This document shows, piece after piece, positions 17,176 through 24,905 of a stretch of 39,996 nt of DNA; the stretch's first letter is position 1, and every line of letters starts with the position of its first letter. The DNA is taken from contig JACDDR010000030.1 in NCBI GenBank assembly GCA_013816895.1, forward strand, positions 1-39,996. Direction: 5' to 3'. This DNA is from Bacteroidota bacterium. Lineage in GTDB: Bacteria; Bacteroidota; Bacteroidia; B-17B0; Aurantibacillaceae. The position numbers and the translations under genes were made by a program. The notes beneath the pieces were generated by a model that saw only the letters and a list, made by a program, of their open reading frames with translations, did no database searches and was not told where the DNA came from.

Positions 17176-17400
17176 ATGAGAGACGTTTTCTGGACCATAA
17201 TTGTTATCTGGCTTATCTATCAGCTGGTGAACATTTTTAAAAGCGCGGGCAAAAAAAAGTATGCATTCCACAGTAACGATGAAGCCCGCAGCTCCTCTCA
17301 AACCACTTCCGCTCCTCCCACCAAAAAAGATGTAAAGACTGCTATTAAAAAGCACGCCGATAATGAAGGCGAGTACATTGATTACGAAGAGATAAAGTAA
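17176..17400 (+). CDS. Small single-pass membrane protein, DUF4834-like, 74 aa
   Basis: ATG at 17176 is followed by one TM helix (residues about 5-20, FWTIIVIWLIYQLVNIF) and a hydrophilic tail with a Ser/Pro-rich linker and an acidic end, DNEGEYIDYEEIK. This layout (N-terminal TM, basic stretch, and a closing GEY-IDYEEI motif) resembles the DUF4834-type small proteins of Bacteroidota. Function is unknown. TAGATTTA at 17160-17167, a one-mismatch -7 element, lies 8 nt upstream, so the mRNA would have almost no leader. The long minus-strand frame across it is a shadow. Confidence 0.65.
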   Translation: MRDVFWTIIVIWLIYQLVNIFKSAGKKKYAFHSNDEARSSSQTTSAPPTKKDVKTAIKKHADNEGEYIDYEEIK

Positions 17401-17423
17401 AAGGTTCACGTATGTATCACATC

Positions 17424-17632
17424 GTGTTGCCCCGCGATGACGGCACCGGAACGTCATTCCGAGCGCGTTAATGATACCTGGTACGCGCGAAGGGACTCTT
17501 CGCTAATCTCAGAGTGACAGTAATTAAAGATCGCGTCGGCCAGCGTGTCTTATCATAAGCCTCGCGATGAGACGGTACCGAAACGTCATTCCGAGCTGGC
17601 TGAATAAAACGAAGAGCGAAGGAATCTCTTAT
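17424..17632. repeat. Dispersed repeat units A and B (CGTCATTCCGAGC type)
   Basis: Unit A (17426-17520) carries GCGATGACGGCACCGGAACG then TCATTCCGAGCGCG and ends with a GCGAAGGGACTCTTCGC-like arm. Unit B (17528-17632) starts AGATCGCGTCGG, carries GCGATGAGACGGTACCG, GTCATTCCGAGC and GCGAAGGAATCTCTT. Each has GC-rich, partly self-complementary words. The last bases of unit B supply the stop codon of the GIY-YIG gene. Related copies follow the gene at 18006. Confidence 0.8.
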
Positions 17633-17928
17633 GCTTCAAATAGACTTTCGTATAAATCCGTCCATGTGGGATTTATTTGATTAATCAGTTCTAGTTTTTT
17701 CTTCCTCGAACCGCTTTTAATTTGCTTTTCTCGAATTATCGCTGCCTCAATACTGATAAAACTCTCGTAATAAACAAGTTTAAACGTTTGATATTTACTT
17801 GTAAAGGAACCCGGGTAAAAAGAAGTTTTATGTTGATAACATCGTTTAATTAAATCGCTTGTAACACCAGTGTAAAGCACTGTGTTGTTTTTATTGGTCA
17901 TGATATATACGCATCCACCTTTTTTCAC
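17629..17928 (-). CDS. GIY-YIG nuclease-superfamily protein (single domain), 99 aa
   Basis: The GIY-YIG core is clear: CVYIMTNKNNTVLYTGVTSDLIKR (motif VYI...YTG, catalytic Arg in the following helix), QHK, then YYESF and the conserved Glu-containing helix IEAAIIREKQIKSGSRKKK with the usual WKR-like basic end. Length is that of the stand-alone family. It begins with GTG at 17928, whose codon lies in a small perfect hairpin (TTTTCAC-GCG-GTGAAAA). Stand-alone members are found scattered in many genomes; their role is unclear. Repeats of one family abut both sides (units A/B and C/D), so the gene may travel with, or act on, those repeats. That is inference. Confidence 0.85.
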   Translation of the reverse strand: MKKGGCVYIMTNKNNTVLYTGVTSDLIKRCYQHKTSFYPGSFTSKYQTFKLVYYESFISIEAAIIREKQIKSGSRKKKLELINQINPTWTDLYESLFEA

Positions 17929-18005
17929 CGCGTGAAAATATATATTTTTTTGAATATTTTTAACCTGCTCTTTTCGAGGTATGATGTAGGAATTATTTGG
18001 GTATC

Positions 18006-18170
18006 AGATCGCTTCGGCCCGGGTAACAAACGTGTTGCCTCGCGATGACGGCACCGGAACGTCATTCCGAGCGAGCCTCACAAACCGGAATGCGAGCGAA
18101 GGAATCTCTTCACGTATAATAAGAGATCGCTTCGGCTTTGGTGACAAACGTGGATTGCCTCGCGATGACC
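18006..18170. repeat. Dispersed repeat units C and D
   Basis: Unit C (18006-18111) starts AGATCGCTTCGG, then GTTGCCTCGCGATGACGG, GAACGTCATTCCGAGCG and GCGAAGGAATCTCTT. Unit D (18124-18170) starts with the same AGATCGCTTCGG and carries ATTGCCTCGCGATGACC but is cut after that. They are near-copies of units A and B on the other side of the GIY-YIG gene, in the same orientation. Confidence 0.82.
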
Positions 18171-18174
18171 AACC

Positions 18175-18316
18175 GATTCGTGTAATTCGTGTAATCCGTG
18201 CAAATTCGTGTCTTAATGTTCATCCTGAACGCAGTGAGGGATAATTCGTGTAATCGCAAAGACGTGAAGAATACCTTCCAGCTTTTTTCTATTTGTGTAA
18301 TTAGTGTAATTAGTAG
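18175..18316. repeat. ATTCGTGTA / AATTAGTGTA word repeats
   Basis: The stretch 18175-18210 is a tandem of ATTCGTGTA-, ATCCGTGCA- and ATTCGTG-words with a 9-10 nt period. Further single words occur at 18243-18252, and a TGTAATTAGTGTAATTAGT pair at 18295-18313. A short TTCATCCTGAACGCAGTG word (18219-18236) is embedded. The same family appears at 14593-14622. Nothing else is visible from 18317 up to the gap promoter. Confidence 0.7.
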
Positions 18317-18454
18317 CTCTTTGTGCCGCAGATCTATTCCTGTCGAAATGTCTGGATCGAAATAACATTAGGTATCCAACCCCTAACACCCTCTTTTTAC
18401 CCATTATTTCACCTTCTTTATCAACAAAACCGCTGCATTTTAGCGTGATTTCAG

Positions 18455-18462
18455 TAACTTTG
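18455..18462 (+). promoter_or_regulatory. -7 element of gap
   Basis: TAACTTTG is an exact match to TAnnTTTG. The ATG is 24 nt downstream. At the right distance upstream only CTG (18433-18435) is found instead of TTG, so the -33 box is weak. Confidence 0.55.
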
Positions 18463-18486
18463 CGAAATTAATTATTTCTCATACAA

Positions 18487-19947
18487 ATGGAAACATTGGA
18501 AAAGATAAACGCGGATTACGAAACACAACTTAACGATTGGATCGAACAGGAGAAAGCAGCCCTCGACCTCATTAACGCAGTTGGAAAATTATGGTTCGAA
18601 AAATCAATCGAACTTATTCTTTTCCGCAATCAGTTGGTGGATCGCAGTGCCAGTGAGATCATGAGTCTTCACATGTATGCCAAGAACATTGTAAAAAAAC
18701 CAATTACCATTTATGATACTGTTGCCCTGGCGAATGACATTTTGAAATCCAACGCAGGTGCCGGTCGGATTGATATTGGCAAACTTGCTTTTGAATGGCA
18801 CCAGGAACAGGGTAAATATAAATCCACTTCCGAATTTATTAACGATAAATTAAAGGGACTGATGGGTGCAAGCACCACTATTACTCCCAAAGACGTAGTA
18901 CTATATGGTTTCGGACGTATTGGCCGCCTGGCCGCACGCGAACTTATTAACCTTGCCGGTAAAGGCGAGCAGTTAAGGTTAAAAGCAATTGTAACCCGCG
19001 GAAACAGCGATGTTGAAATTGTAAAACGCGCCGATCTTCTCCGCACCGATTCAGTTCATGGTCCTTTCCCGGGCACGGTAATCGAAGATCTTGCCAACAA
19101 AGCCCTTATCATTAACGGGCACACGGTTCACATGATAGATGCCAGCAATCCCGAAGATGTTGACTATACACAATACGGAATTCATAACGCTCTTTTAATT
19201 GATAACACCGGTGTTTACAGAGACAAGGCCGAATTGAGCCGTCACCTGAAGGCAAAAGGTATTTCAAAAGTTCTGTTGACAGCTCCTGCTAAAGATATTC
19301 CGAATGTTGTGCATGGCGTTAATCACGAATCTGTAGACATTAAGAATGATCATATTTTTTCGGCAGCCAGCTGTACTACCAATGCCATCATGCCTATTCT
19401 TTATGTGATTGATAAAGAACTGGGAATTGAAAAAGGACATATTGAAACGGTACACTCTTATACCAACGATCAGAATTTGCTGGATAACTATCACAAAAAA
19501 TATCGTCGCGGGCGTTCTGCCGCTTTAAACATGGTAATTACCGAAACGGGTGCCGAGAGCGCTTTGAAAAAAGTATTACCACAGTTAAGCGGTAAGTTTA
19601 CTGCCAACTCGGTTCGCGTACCGACACCGAATGTGAGCCTGGCTATTTTAAACATTAATATTCCTAAAAAAGTAACCAAGGAAGAAGTGAACGAAATTAT
19701 TAAACGTTATGCTTTGGAAGGTAATCTTGTAGAACAGATCCAGTATGCGTTCAGCAATGAGCTCGTAAGTACTGATGTTATTGGTAATCCTTGTCCTGCG
19801 GTATTCGACAGCCAAAATACGATCATCTCTCCCGACGGAAAAAGCATCGTGCTTTACGTTTGGTATGATAACGAATACGGTTATACGCGTCAGGTGATCC
19901 GCTTCAGCAAGCACATCAGTGAAGTGAGGAGACCGGTTTATTATTAG
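18487..19947 (+). CDS. gap: Glyceraldehyde-3-phosphate dehydrogenase with ~135-residue N-terminal extension, 486 aa
   Basis: The enzyme oxidises glyceraldehyde-3-phosphate with NAD(P)+ and phosphate to 1,3-bisphosphoglycerate (or the reverse) in the cytosol. The Rossmann motif YGFGRIGR starts at about 140 and the catalytic loop SAASCTTNAI has Cys296; the C-terminal WYDNEYGYTRQVIRF is standard. Classical GAPDH is about 335 residues; this one has a helical, charged N-terminal extension (LEKINADYETQLNDWIEQEK and onward) of the kind found in one Bacteroidota GAPDH branch. The extension may mediate oligomerisation or regulation, which is inference. The gene stands alone with its own promoter and a downstream hairpin. 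Confidence 0.95.
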   Translation: METLEKINADYETQLNDWIEQEKAALDLINAVGKLWFEKSIELILFRNQLVDRSASEIMSLHMYAKNIVKKPITIYDTVALANDILKSNAGAGRIDIGKLAFEWHQEQGKYKSTSEFINDKLKGLMGASTTITPKDVVLYGFGRIGRLAARELINLAGKGEQLRLKAIVTRGNSDVEIVKRADLLRTDSVHGPFPGTVIEDLANKALIINGHTVHMIDASNPEDVDYTQYGIHNALLIDNTGVYRDKAELSRHLKAKGISKVLLTAPAKDIPNVVHGVNHESVDIKNDHIFSAASCTTNAIMPILYVIDKELGIEKGHIETVHSYTNDQNLLDNYHKKYRRGRSAALNMVITETGAESALKKVLPQLSGKFTANSVRVPTPNVSLAILNINIPKKVTKEEVNEIIKRYALEGNLVEQIQYAFSNELVSTDVIGNPCPAVFDSQNTIISPDGKSIVLYVWYDNEYGYTRQVIRFSKHISEVRRPVYY

Positions 19948-19990
19948 ACGTCGGTTAACTGTTAATTGTTATCTGTTAAGTATTGAAAAT

Positions 19991-20018
19991 GGGGGGCTTC
20001 GAAAGAGTTCCCTTTTTT
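19991..20018 (+). terminator. Probable terminator downstream of gap
   Basis: GGGGG (19991-19995) pairs with TTCCC (20008-20012) through two G-T pairs, and CTT/AAG closes a CGA loop inside; a run of six T follows (20013-20018). Imperfect stem but correct shape. Between here and 20150 I see nothing else. Confidence 0.5.
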
Positions 20019-20150
20019 GTTATTTTTTTCTAGAAAAAAGTAGCCAGTGTACTATTAAATTTAATACATCCGTCTTAAAGAGACTGATAAATTCTGGAAT
20101 TTTTAATCTGGTGAATTATAAAGGGTATTGAAAACAGACTCACTCCTCAA

Positions 20151-20288
20151 CTACATCCAGCCGCCCATTTGTGTCTTAACTGTTTTCCGTTTGCCACGGC
20201 AATCCTTCTTTCTCACCTTACATGCCGTAACGAGGCTCAAAACAAGAACAAAAAGTATCAGGAATTTTAAAACGGATAAAGGCTTCAT
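20151..20288 (-). CDS. Very small lipoprotein downstream of pyrH, 45 aa
   Basis: ATG at 20288 starts only 6 nt after the pyrH stop, on the same strand. The first 22 residues are a type II signal peptide (MKPLSVLKF, long Leu/Val core) ending in the lipobox LVTAC, so Cys23 would be lipid-modified. The mature peptide is just 22-23 residues, very basic: KVRKKDCRGKRKTVKTQ and a closing MGGWM. The second Cys (Cys30) and the Gly-Gly-Trp-Met end look conserved-protein-like rather than random. It is probably the last gene of the rplM-pyrH transcript. I know no function; a membrane-attached basic peptide is all the sequence shows. Confidence 0.65.
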   Translation of the reverse strand: MKPLSVLKFLILFVLVLSLVTACKVRKKDCRGKRKTVKTQMGGWM

Positions 20289-20294
20289 TGAATA

Positions 20295-21002
20295 TTAAAC
20301 TTCAACAAGTGTGCCAACCTTTTCGCCTTTTACAAGGTCGCTTAGGTTTCCGGCCTTATTCATATCAAACACTATAATAGGAAGATTATTTTCCCTGCAA
20401 AGAGTAAAAGCAGTCATGTCCATTACTTCAAGGCCTTTTTCAAAAACCTCTTCAAATTTAATATTGTCATAACGCTTGGCGTTTTTATCTTTCTCGGGAT
20501 CGGCGGTATAAATTCCATCTACGCGCGTTCCTTTTAAAATAACACTCGCTTCAATTTCTATTGCACGCAGGACAGCGGCAGTATCGGTGGTGAAATATGG
20601 ATTACCGGTTCCCGCGCCAAAAATCACTACCCTGCCCTTTTCAAGGTGCCTTACGGCCTTTCTCCTGATAAAAGGCTCACAGATCTGTTCCATTTTAATG
20701 GCGCTCTGTAAACGCGTGTGTACGCCAATTCCTTCAAGAGCACTTTGGATGGCCATACTGTTGATCATTGTGGCAAGCATTCCCATGTAATCACCGTGAA
20801 CACGATCCATTCCGCCTTTTTCGGCCTGTATTCCCCTGAAGATGTTTCCACCACCAATTACAATGGCTACCTGGCATCCTGCGTTGTAAACAGTTTTTAT
20901 TTCATTGGCGTATTCCAATAACCTTACCTGGTCAATACCAAACCCTTTTGCACCCATAAGGGCTTCTCCGCTTAACTTTAAAAGTATTCTTTTATATTTC
21001 AT
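20295..21002 (-). CDS. pyrH: UMP kinase, 235 aa
   Basis: Bacterial UMP kinase of the amino-acid-kinase fold phosphorylates UMP to UDP with ATP in the cytosol. The opening [16 protein letters not shown], the GGGNIFRG loop, the [12 protein letters not shown] helix, [17 protein letters not shown], and the ATP-site [15 protein letters not shown] are all present. Length is normal. It follows tsf in the order rplM-rpsI-rpsB-tsf-pyrH, but a strong terminator and a 168-nt gap with repeats separate it from tsf, so it may depend on read-through or an unseen promoter. The usual downstream frr is absent from this position. Confidence 0.97.
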   Translation of the reverse strand: MKYKRILLKLSGEALMGAKGFGIDQVRLLEYANEIKTVYNAGCQVAIVIGGGNIFRGIQAEKGGMDRVHGDYMGMLATMINSMAIQSALEGIGVHTRLQSAIKMEQICEPFIRRKAVRHLEKGRVVIFGAGTGNPYFTTDTAAVLRAIEIEASVILKGTRVDGIYTADPEKDKNAKRYDNIKFEEVFEKGLEVMDMTAFTLCRENNLPIIVFDMNKAGNLSDLVKGEKVGTLVEV

Positions 21003-21009
21003 ATAGTTC

Positions 21010-21125
21010 TTTTAACGCAGGGGCACTGGGTTACAGAGGCCGCTGAGATTTTTTTTAACAGGTTCAGATCTTAATACAAAGTTCCATCATTAATCTCCGT
21101 GTCTTTGTGTCTTTAAAACTCTGTG
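21010..21125. repeat. Repeat words between tsf and pyrH
   Basis: The gap holds ACGCAGGGGCACTGGG and CAGAGGCCGCTGAG, then TTAATCTCCGTGTCTTTGTG and an ACTCTGTG end. These words match the family at 14255-14644 (TTAATCTCCGTG at about 14441 and CGCAGA/CTCTG words). They sit inside an otherwise conserved translation gene cluster. Confidence 0.55.
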
Positions 21126-21133
21126 TTGTATAT

Positions 21134-21164
21134 CAAAAAAAATCCCGACCAACTGGCCGGGATT
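21134..21164 (-). terminator. Rho-independent terminator of tsf
   Basis: On the minus strand AATCCCGGCC, an AGTT loop and GGTCGGGATT (21164-21141) form a 10-bp stem with one G-T pair, followed directly by a run of eight T. It begins 6 nt after the tsf stop codon. Confidence 0.9.
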
Positions 21165-21170
21165 AAATAG

Positions 21171-21995
21171 TTAAGATAATGCGTAACGCTTGAAGGCCGA
21201 AACCGTAAGGTCTTTTTCAACACTTTGCAGGTATTGGCGAACGGTCATTTTATTATCAATAAAAAATTCCTGGTTTAGTAAAGTAGATTCTTTAAAAAAC
21301 TTATTTATTTTACCCTGAGCGATTTTTTCAACCATGTCTTCAGGCTTGCCTTCAGCACGTGTGGTTTCGCGGGCGATATCCAACTCACGGGTAATGATCG
21401 ACTGGTCAACATCGTCTTTATCGATTGCTACCGGTGCCATTGCAGCTGCCTGCATTGCTATATTTTTTGCCACTTCGTCGGAAACTTTTTTGCTAAAACC
21501 AAGCGCAACCGCTAAGCGATTTCCAGGATGAATGTATCCTACAACCTGCTCTGCGTTAATAAGCGAGTAAAAGCCAATGTCAATTTTTTCGCCGATTTTT
21601 CCAACCTGCTCCATAAATTTATCTGCTACAGTAATGTCACCGTTATAAGGCAACGCTTTCAATGCATCTGCATCGGCTGGTCTTTTATCCAAAGCAATCT
21701 GCGCAACATTTTCTGCAAATTCAATAAAATCAGCATTCTTTGCAACGAAATCGGTTTCACAATTTACGCTTACAACTATTGCTGTTTTATTGTCCGGCGA
21801 AGTTTTTGCTAAAACCACTCCTTCTTTTGCATCACGGTCGGCACGATTAGCTGCCACTTTAGCGCCTTTCTTGCGAAGAAAATCCACAGCGGCTTCAAAA
21901 TCACCGTTGCTTTCTTCTAATGCTTTTTTACAATCCATCATACCGGCACCTGTTTGCTGGCGTAATTTATTTACTTCTGCTGCTGTTATAGCCAT
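21171..21995 (-). CDS. tsf: Elongation factor Ts, 274 aa
   Basis: EF-Ts recycles EF-Tu-GDP to EF-Tu-GTP in translation. The N-terminal UBA-like module (AAEVNKLRQQTGAGMMDCKKALEES) and the exchange-core motifs (DFVAKN, MQAAAMAP) are present; the second helical core ends YLQSVEKDLTVSAFKRYALS. Length is typical for Bacteroidota. It lies 126 nt downstream of rpsB with an intervening hairpin, which suggests that tsf levels are adjusted relative to S2. Confidence 0.97.
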   Translation of the reverse strand: MAITAAEVNKLRQQTGAGMMDCKKALEESNGDFEAAVDFLRKKGAKVAANRADRDAKEGVVLAKTSPDNKTAIVVSVNCETDFVAKNADFIEFAENVAQIALDKRPADADALKALPYNGDITVADKFMEQVGKIGEKIDIGFYSLINAEQVVGYIHPGNRLAVALGFSKKVSDEVAKNIAMQAAAMAPVAIDKDDVDQSIITRELDIARETTRAEGKPEDMVEKIAQGKINKFFKESTLLNQEFFIDNKMTVRQYLQSVEKDLTVSAFKRYALS

Positions 21996-22061
21996 TTTTA
22001 TTTGTTGTTTATTATTAATTATTTATTTGTGTAAGGCCTGCCTGAGTGTTCATCTATTATT

Positions 22062-22095
22062 TAAAAAAAAAGGTCAGCCTGTTGCCAGAATGACC
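22062..22095 (-). terminator. Hairpin with T-run between rpsB and tsf (terminator/attenuator)
   Basis: On the minus strand GGTCA-TT-CTG, loop GCAA, CAG-GC-TGACC (22095-22072) forms a 5+3 bp stem with a two-base internal mismatch, followed by nine T. It is 26 nt past the rpsB stop and inside the expected transcript, so partial termination is likely. Confidence 0.75.
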
Positions 22096-22121
22096 GCTTT
22101 TTTGATAGTAGTTATAACTAA

Positions 22122-22979
22122 TTATTTTTTAGCGCTCACTCGTTTGCGTGCACCTTTTTTAGCTGCGCCTTTTTCTTCTTCAGTTTCTTTTGTAGAACCT
22201 TTGATTTTAGCACCTTCCGCTAATTCTTCAGCTTCGTGCATGCTTTCTTCTTTGGTATCAGATTCTTCAGTGTTTGCTTCTTTATCCATCTTACGATCCG
22301 ATAAACCTTCGCGGATAGCGGTTGCCATTAGTTCAATGATGTAAGCGATTGAAGTAGAAGCATCGTCATTTGCAGGGATAGCATAATCCACCTGATTAGG
22401 GTTTGAATTTGTATCAACAATTGCGAATGTTGGAATATTTAAACGCTTTGCTTCTGCAACAGCGATATGTTCTTTAGTGATGTCAACAATAAACAGTGCG
22501 GCGGGTAAACGGGAAAGATCAGCCACTGAACCGAATTGTGTTTCAAGTTTTTCACGCTCACGTGAAATCTGTAAACGCTCACGCTTTGAGATGTTAGTGA
22601 ATGTTCCGTCAGTTGTCATTTTATCGATCTGCGTCATACGACGTACAGATTTACGAATAGTGGCAAAGTTAGTCAGCATTCCGCCTGGCCAGCGCTCAGT
22701 TACATAAGGCATGTTTAATGCTTTAATTTTTTCTGACACGATGTCTTTAGCTTGTTTCTTTGTTGCTACGAACAATACCTTGCGGCCTGAGCGGGCAATC
22801 TGCTTAAGGGCAGTAGCTGCTTCATCAATCTTAACGATTGTTTTGTTAAGATCGATAATGTGAATACCGTTTTTCTCCGCGTAAATGTACGGAGCCATTG
22901 CCGGATTCCATTTGCTTTTAAGGTGACCAAAATGTGCACCTGTATCAAGTAGTTCGTTAAATGTTGTTCTTGCTGACAT
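22122..22979 (-). CDS. rpsB: 30S ribosomal protein S2 with acidic/Lys-rich C-terminal tail, 285 aa
   Basis: S2 joins the 30S subunit near the mRNA exit. The core is standard: LLDTGAHFGHLKSKWNP, a DLNKTIVKIDEA helix, FVATKKQAKDIV, ERWPGGMLTNFATI, and PTFAIVDTNSNPNQVDYAIPANDDA. After residue about 230 comes a low-complexity tail of Glu/Lys/Ala blocks ending RVSAKK, longer than in E. coli S2 (241 residues) but common in Bacteroidota. It is 30 nt downstream of rpsI. Confidence 0.97.
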   Translation of the reverse strand: MSARTTFNELLDTGAHFGHLKSKWNPAMAPYIYAEKNGIHIIDLNKTIVKIDEAATALKQIARSGRKVLFVATKKQAKDIVSEKIKALNMPYVTERWPGGMLTNFATIRKSVRRMTQIDKMTTDGTFTNISKRERLQISREREKLETQFGSVADLSRLPAALFIVDITKEHIAVAEAKRLNIPTFAIVDTNSNPNQVDYAIPANDDASTSIAYIIELMATAIREGLSDRKMDKEANTEESDTKEESMHEAEELAEGAKIKGSTKETEEEKGAAKKGARKRVSAKK

Positions 22980-23009
22980 TTTATATTCTTCTCTGTTATT
23001 AAATAAGGA

Positions 23010-23396
23010 TTAACGTTTGCTGAATTGGAAGCGTGCACGCGCTTTTTTCTGACCGAATTTCTTACGCTCAACCATACGCGGATCGCGGGTAATTAAACCT
23101 GCAGCGCGTAAGTTTGGTTTGTACTCCGGGTTATTTTCAACCAACGCCTTGGCAATTGCCAAACGAATAGCCTGTGCCTGGCCGGTTGTTCCACCACCTT
23201 TTACATTTACTTTTACATCGTACTCTTCACGAACGTTTGAAACGTTTAATGATTGAGTTACCATATAATGTAACGTTGGGGTTTTAAAATATTCTTTAAA
23301 ATCTTTTCCGTTTACTTCAATAGTTCCACTGCCCTTTGTTACATAAGCTCTTGCTACTGAACATTTCCTGCGGCCGGATGTGTTTGTTACTTCCAT
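23010..23396 (-). CDS. rpsI: 30S ribosomal protein S9, 128 aa
   Basis: S9 contacts the P-site tRNA via its basic C-terminus, visible here as KKARARFQFSKR. The internal signature GGGTTGQAQAIRLAIAKAL and the RDPRMVERKKFGQ stretch are the S9 family marks. It lies 14 nt after rplM, the conserved L13-S9 pair. Confidence 0.98.
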   Translation of the reverse strand: MEVTNTSGRRKCSVARAYVTKGSGTIEVNGKDFKEYFKTPTLHYMVTQSLNVSNVREEYDVKVNVKGGGTTGQAQAIRLAIAKALVENNPEYKPNLRAAGLITRDPRMVERKKFGQKKARARFQFSKR

Positions 23397-23410
23397 TAAT
23401 CTGTTGGTTC

Positions 23411-23866
23411 TTATTTAATCTTACTTAAATCTACTTTTTTTGGTTGCTGAGCTTCCATACCATGAGCTGTACCCGCGAAAATACGGATATTGGTGTTTAA
23501 CTGCCTTCCTAAACGTCCTTTTGGTAACATTCCGTGAATAGCATGCTCAAGAATTGCCTCAGGCTTTGAGTTTAACCACTCTTTTGGAGAAGCAAAACGC
23601 TGACCTCCCGGATAACCGGTGTAACGGATATATTCTTTATCAGTTAATTTTTTTCCTGTAAAACGCACTTTTTCAGCGTTTATGATAATTACATTGCTTC
23701 CTGCATCTGCATGCGGCGTGTAATTGGTTTTATGTTTACCACGTAATAACATGGCAACTTTAGAGGCCAGGCGACCAACTACTTCGTTCTCAGCGTCAAC
23801 TAATAACCACTCTTTTCCAGAGTTAGCTTTTGTTGCGAATTGTGTTTTATAACTTAATGCGTCCAC
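23411..23866 (-). CDS. rplM: 50S ribosomal protein L13, 151 aa
   Basis: L13 binds 23S rRNA early in 50S assembly. Seen are WLLVDAENEVVGRLASKVAMLLRGK split over the first 45 residues, the NVIIINAEKVRFTGKKL strand, YPGG and the HGMLPKGRLGRQ signature. First gene of the rplM-rpsI-rpsB-tsf(-pyrH) cluster, with a clear promoter at 23905-23934. The leader carries CCTTATTTAAGG near 23889-23900, a possible short stem. Confidence 0.98.
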   Translation of the reverse strand: MDALSYKTQFATKANSGKEWLLVDAENEVVGRLASKVAMLLRGKHKTNYTPHADAGSNVIIINAEKVRFTGKKLTDKEYIRYTGYPGGQRFASPKEWLNSKPEAILEHAIHGMLPKGRLGRQLNTNIRIFAGTAHGMEAQQPKKVDLSKIK

Positions 23867-23904
23867 TTTTGTAAAATTTTAGTGTTTTCCTTAAATAAGG
23901 GGTG

Positions 23905-23934
23905 CAAATGTATGAAGTTTTTTGGAAACCTCAA
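23905..23934 (-). promoter_or_regulatory. Promoter of the rplM operon
   Basis: On the minus strand TTG (23934-23932), a 19-nt spacer and TACATTTG (23912-23905) match both halves of the Bacteroidota consensus exactly. This is the best promoter in the window; transcription would begin near 23898, giving a leader of about 32 nt. Confidence 0.85.
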
Positions 23935-24070
23935 ACTATTTTCAAAAATATTTACCGGTTTATCCTCTTGTTTTTAACAATCTGCCGAATTTTTGCTCTT
24001 TTTTATCCCTTTGTGCTAAAACTCAAACATAAAACGGAACTTATCATAATCCACAGAATATGCCATTTTA

Positions 24071-24838
24071 CTATCCCTTTTCAAAAATGAACATGGCGTT
24101 TTTACCTGTTATCTCCGCTACTTCGTCGAGGCTGCAATTTTTTATTTGCGCTACTTTACGGGCCACTTCAAGTATATAGGAGGGCTCGTTACGCTTCCCC
24201 CTGAAAGGTACAGGAGCTAAATACGGCGCATCCGTTTCCAAAACCAAATGTTCAAGTGCTATATTTTCAACTACCTTATCGAGACCTGAATTTTTAAACG
24301 TTACCACCCCTCCTATTCCAAGTTTAAAATTTCCGAGCTCAATTATTTTATTGGCCTGTTGGGTATTTCCTGAAAAACAATGAAAAATAGCTTTTGGAAG
24401 GATTTTAAAGGAAGATACTATTTCATAGATTTCGTCAAACGCATCACGACAATGAATTACGATAGGCAGATGATAGTCGAGCGCCCATTGGATCTGCTTC
24501 GAAAAAGCCTGCTGCTGCTGCATTAAAAAGGTTTTATCCCAATACAAATCAATACCAATTTCGCCAATAGCTTTATAGGATCTTTTTTTTAACCACGATT
24601 CCACAATGGCCAGTTCGCTCTCTACGGTTGCATTTACGCTGCAGGGGTGCAGACCCATCATTGCAAAACAATTACCCGGAAATTCTTCTTCCAGTTGGTG
24701 CATGCCCTCTATTGAAGTAGAATCGATGTTTGGAAGGTAAAATTTTTGTACGCCGTTACCAATTGCTTTTTTAATTAAAGATGTTCTATCAGCGTTAAAT
24801 TCTTCGGCGTATAAATGTGTATGAGTGTCTATTATCAT
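24071..24838 (-). CDS. TatD-family metal-dependent DNase, 255 aa
   Basis: The metal ligands of the TatD amidohydrolase-like fold are all visible: DTHTHLY at the start, the GLHPCSV strand, AIGEIGIDLYWD (Glu), PIVIHCRDAFDE (His), IFHCFSGN (His) and ETDAPYLAP (Asp), followed by FRGKRNEPSYI. Members cut DNA 3'-5' or act in repair in the cytosol. The start is the ATG at 24838, directly before the metal motif. The open frame continues upstream to 25027, but that part overlaps the divergent T9SS gene and is not protein-like. Confidence 0.93.
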   Translation of the reverse strand: MIIDTHTHLYAEEFNADRTSLIKKAIGNGVQKFYLPNIDSTSIEGMHQLEEEFPGNCFAMMGLHPCSVNATVESELAIVESWLKKRSYKAIGEIGIDLYWDKTFLMQQQQAFSKQIQWALDYHLPIVIHCRDAFDEIYEIVSSFKILPKAIFHCFSGNTQQANKIIELGNFKLGIGGVVTFKNSGLDKVVENIALEHLVLETDAPYLAPVPFRGKRNEPSYILEVARKVAQIKNCSLDEVAEITGKNAMFIFEKG

Positions 24839-24875
24839 TAAGAGTACGAAGATAGGTGTATTTAAGAAAAAACTA

Positions 24876-24883
24876 TAAATTTG
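24876..24883 (+). promoter_or_regulatory. -7 element of the first T9SS cargo gene
   Basis: TAAATTTG is an exact TAnnTTTG match 22 nt before the ATG at 24906. On the opposite strand TATCTTCG (24854-24847, one mismatch) could serve the divergent TatD gene. Neither has a clear -33 TTG at consensus spacing. Confidence 0.5.
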
Positions 24884-24905
24884 CTTAACCAAAAAAATAA
24901 TAATT

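Noticed and set aside
17110..17457. 115-codon minus-strand frame over the small membrane protein
   Set aside because: No family resemblance, and it runs into repeat unit A; the plus-strand frame has a TM helix and a DUF4834-like tail.
17424..18170. Possible CRISPR array
   Set aside because: Units are long, few, unevenly spaced, imperfect and without uniform spacers or cas genes.
18032..18244. 70-codon plus-strand frame in the repeats
   Set aside because: It is formed by repeat units C and D and the ATTCGTGTA words; no family resemblance.
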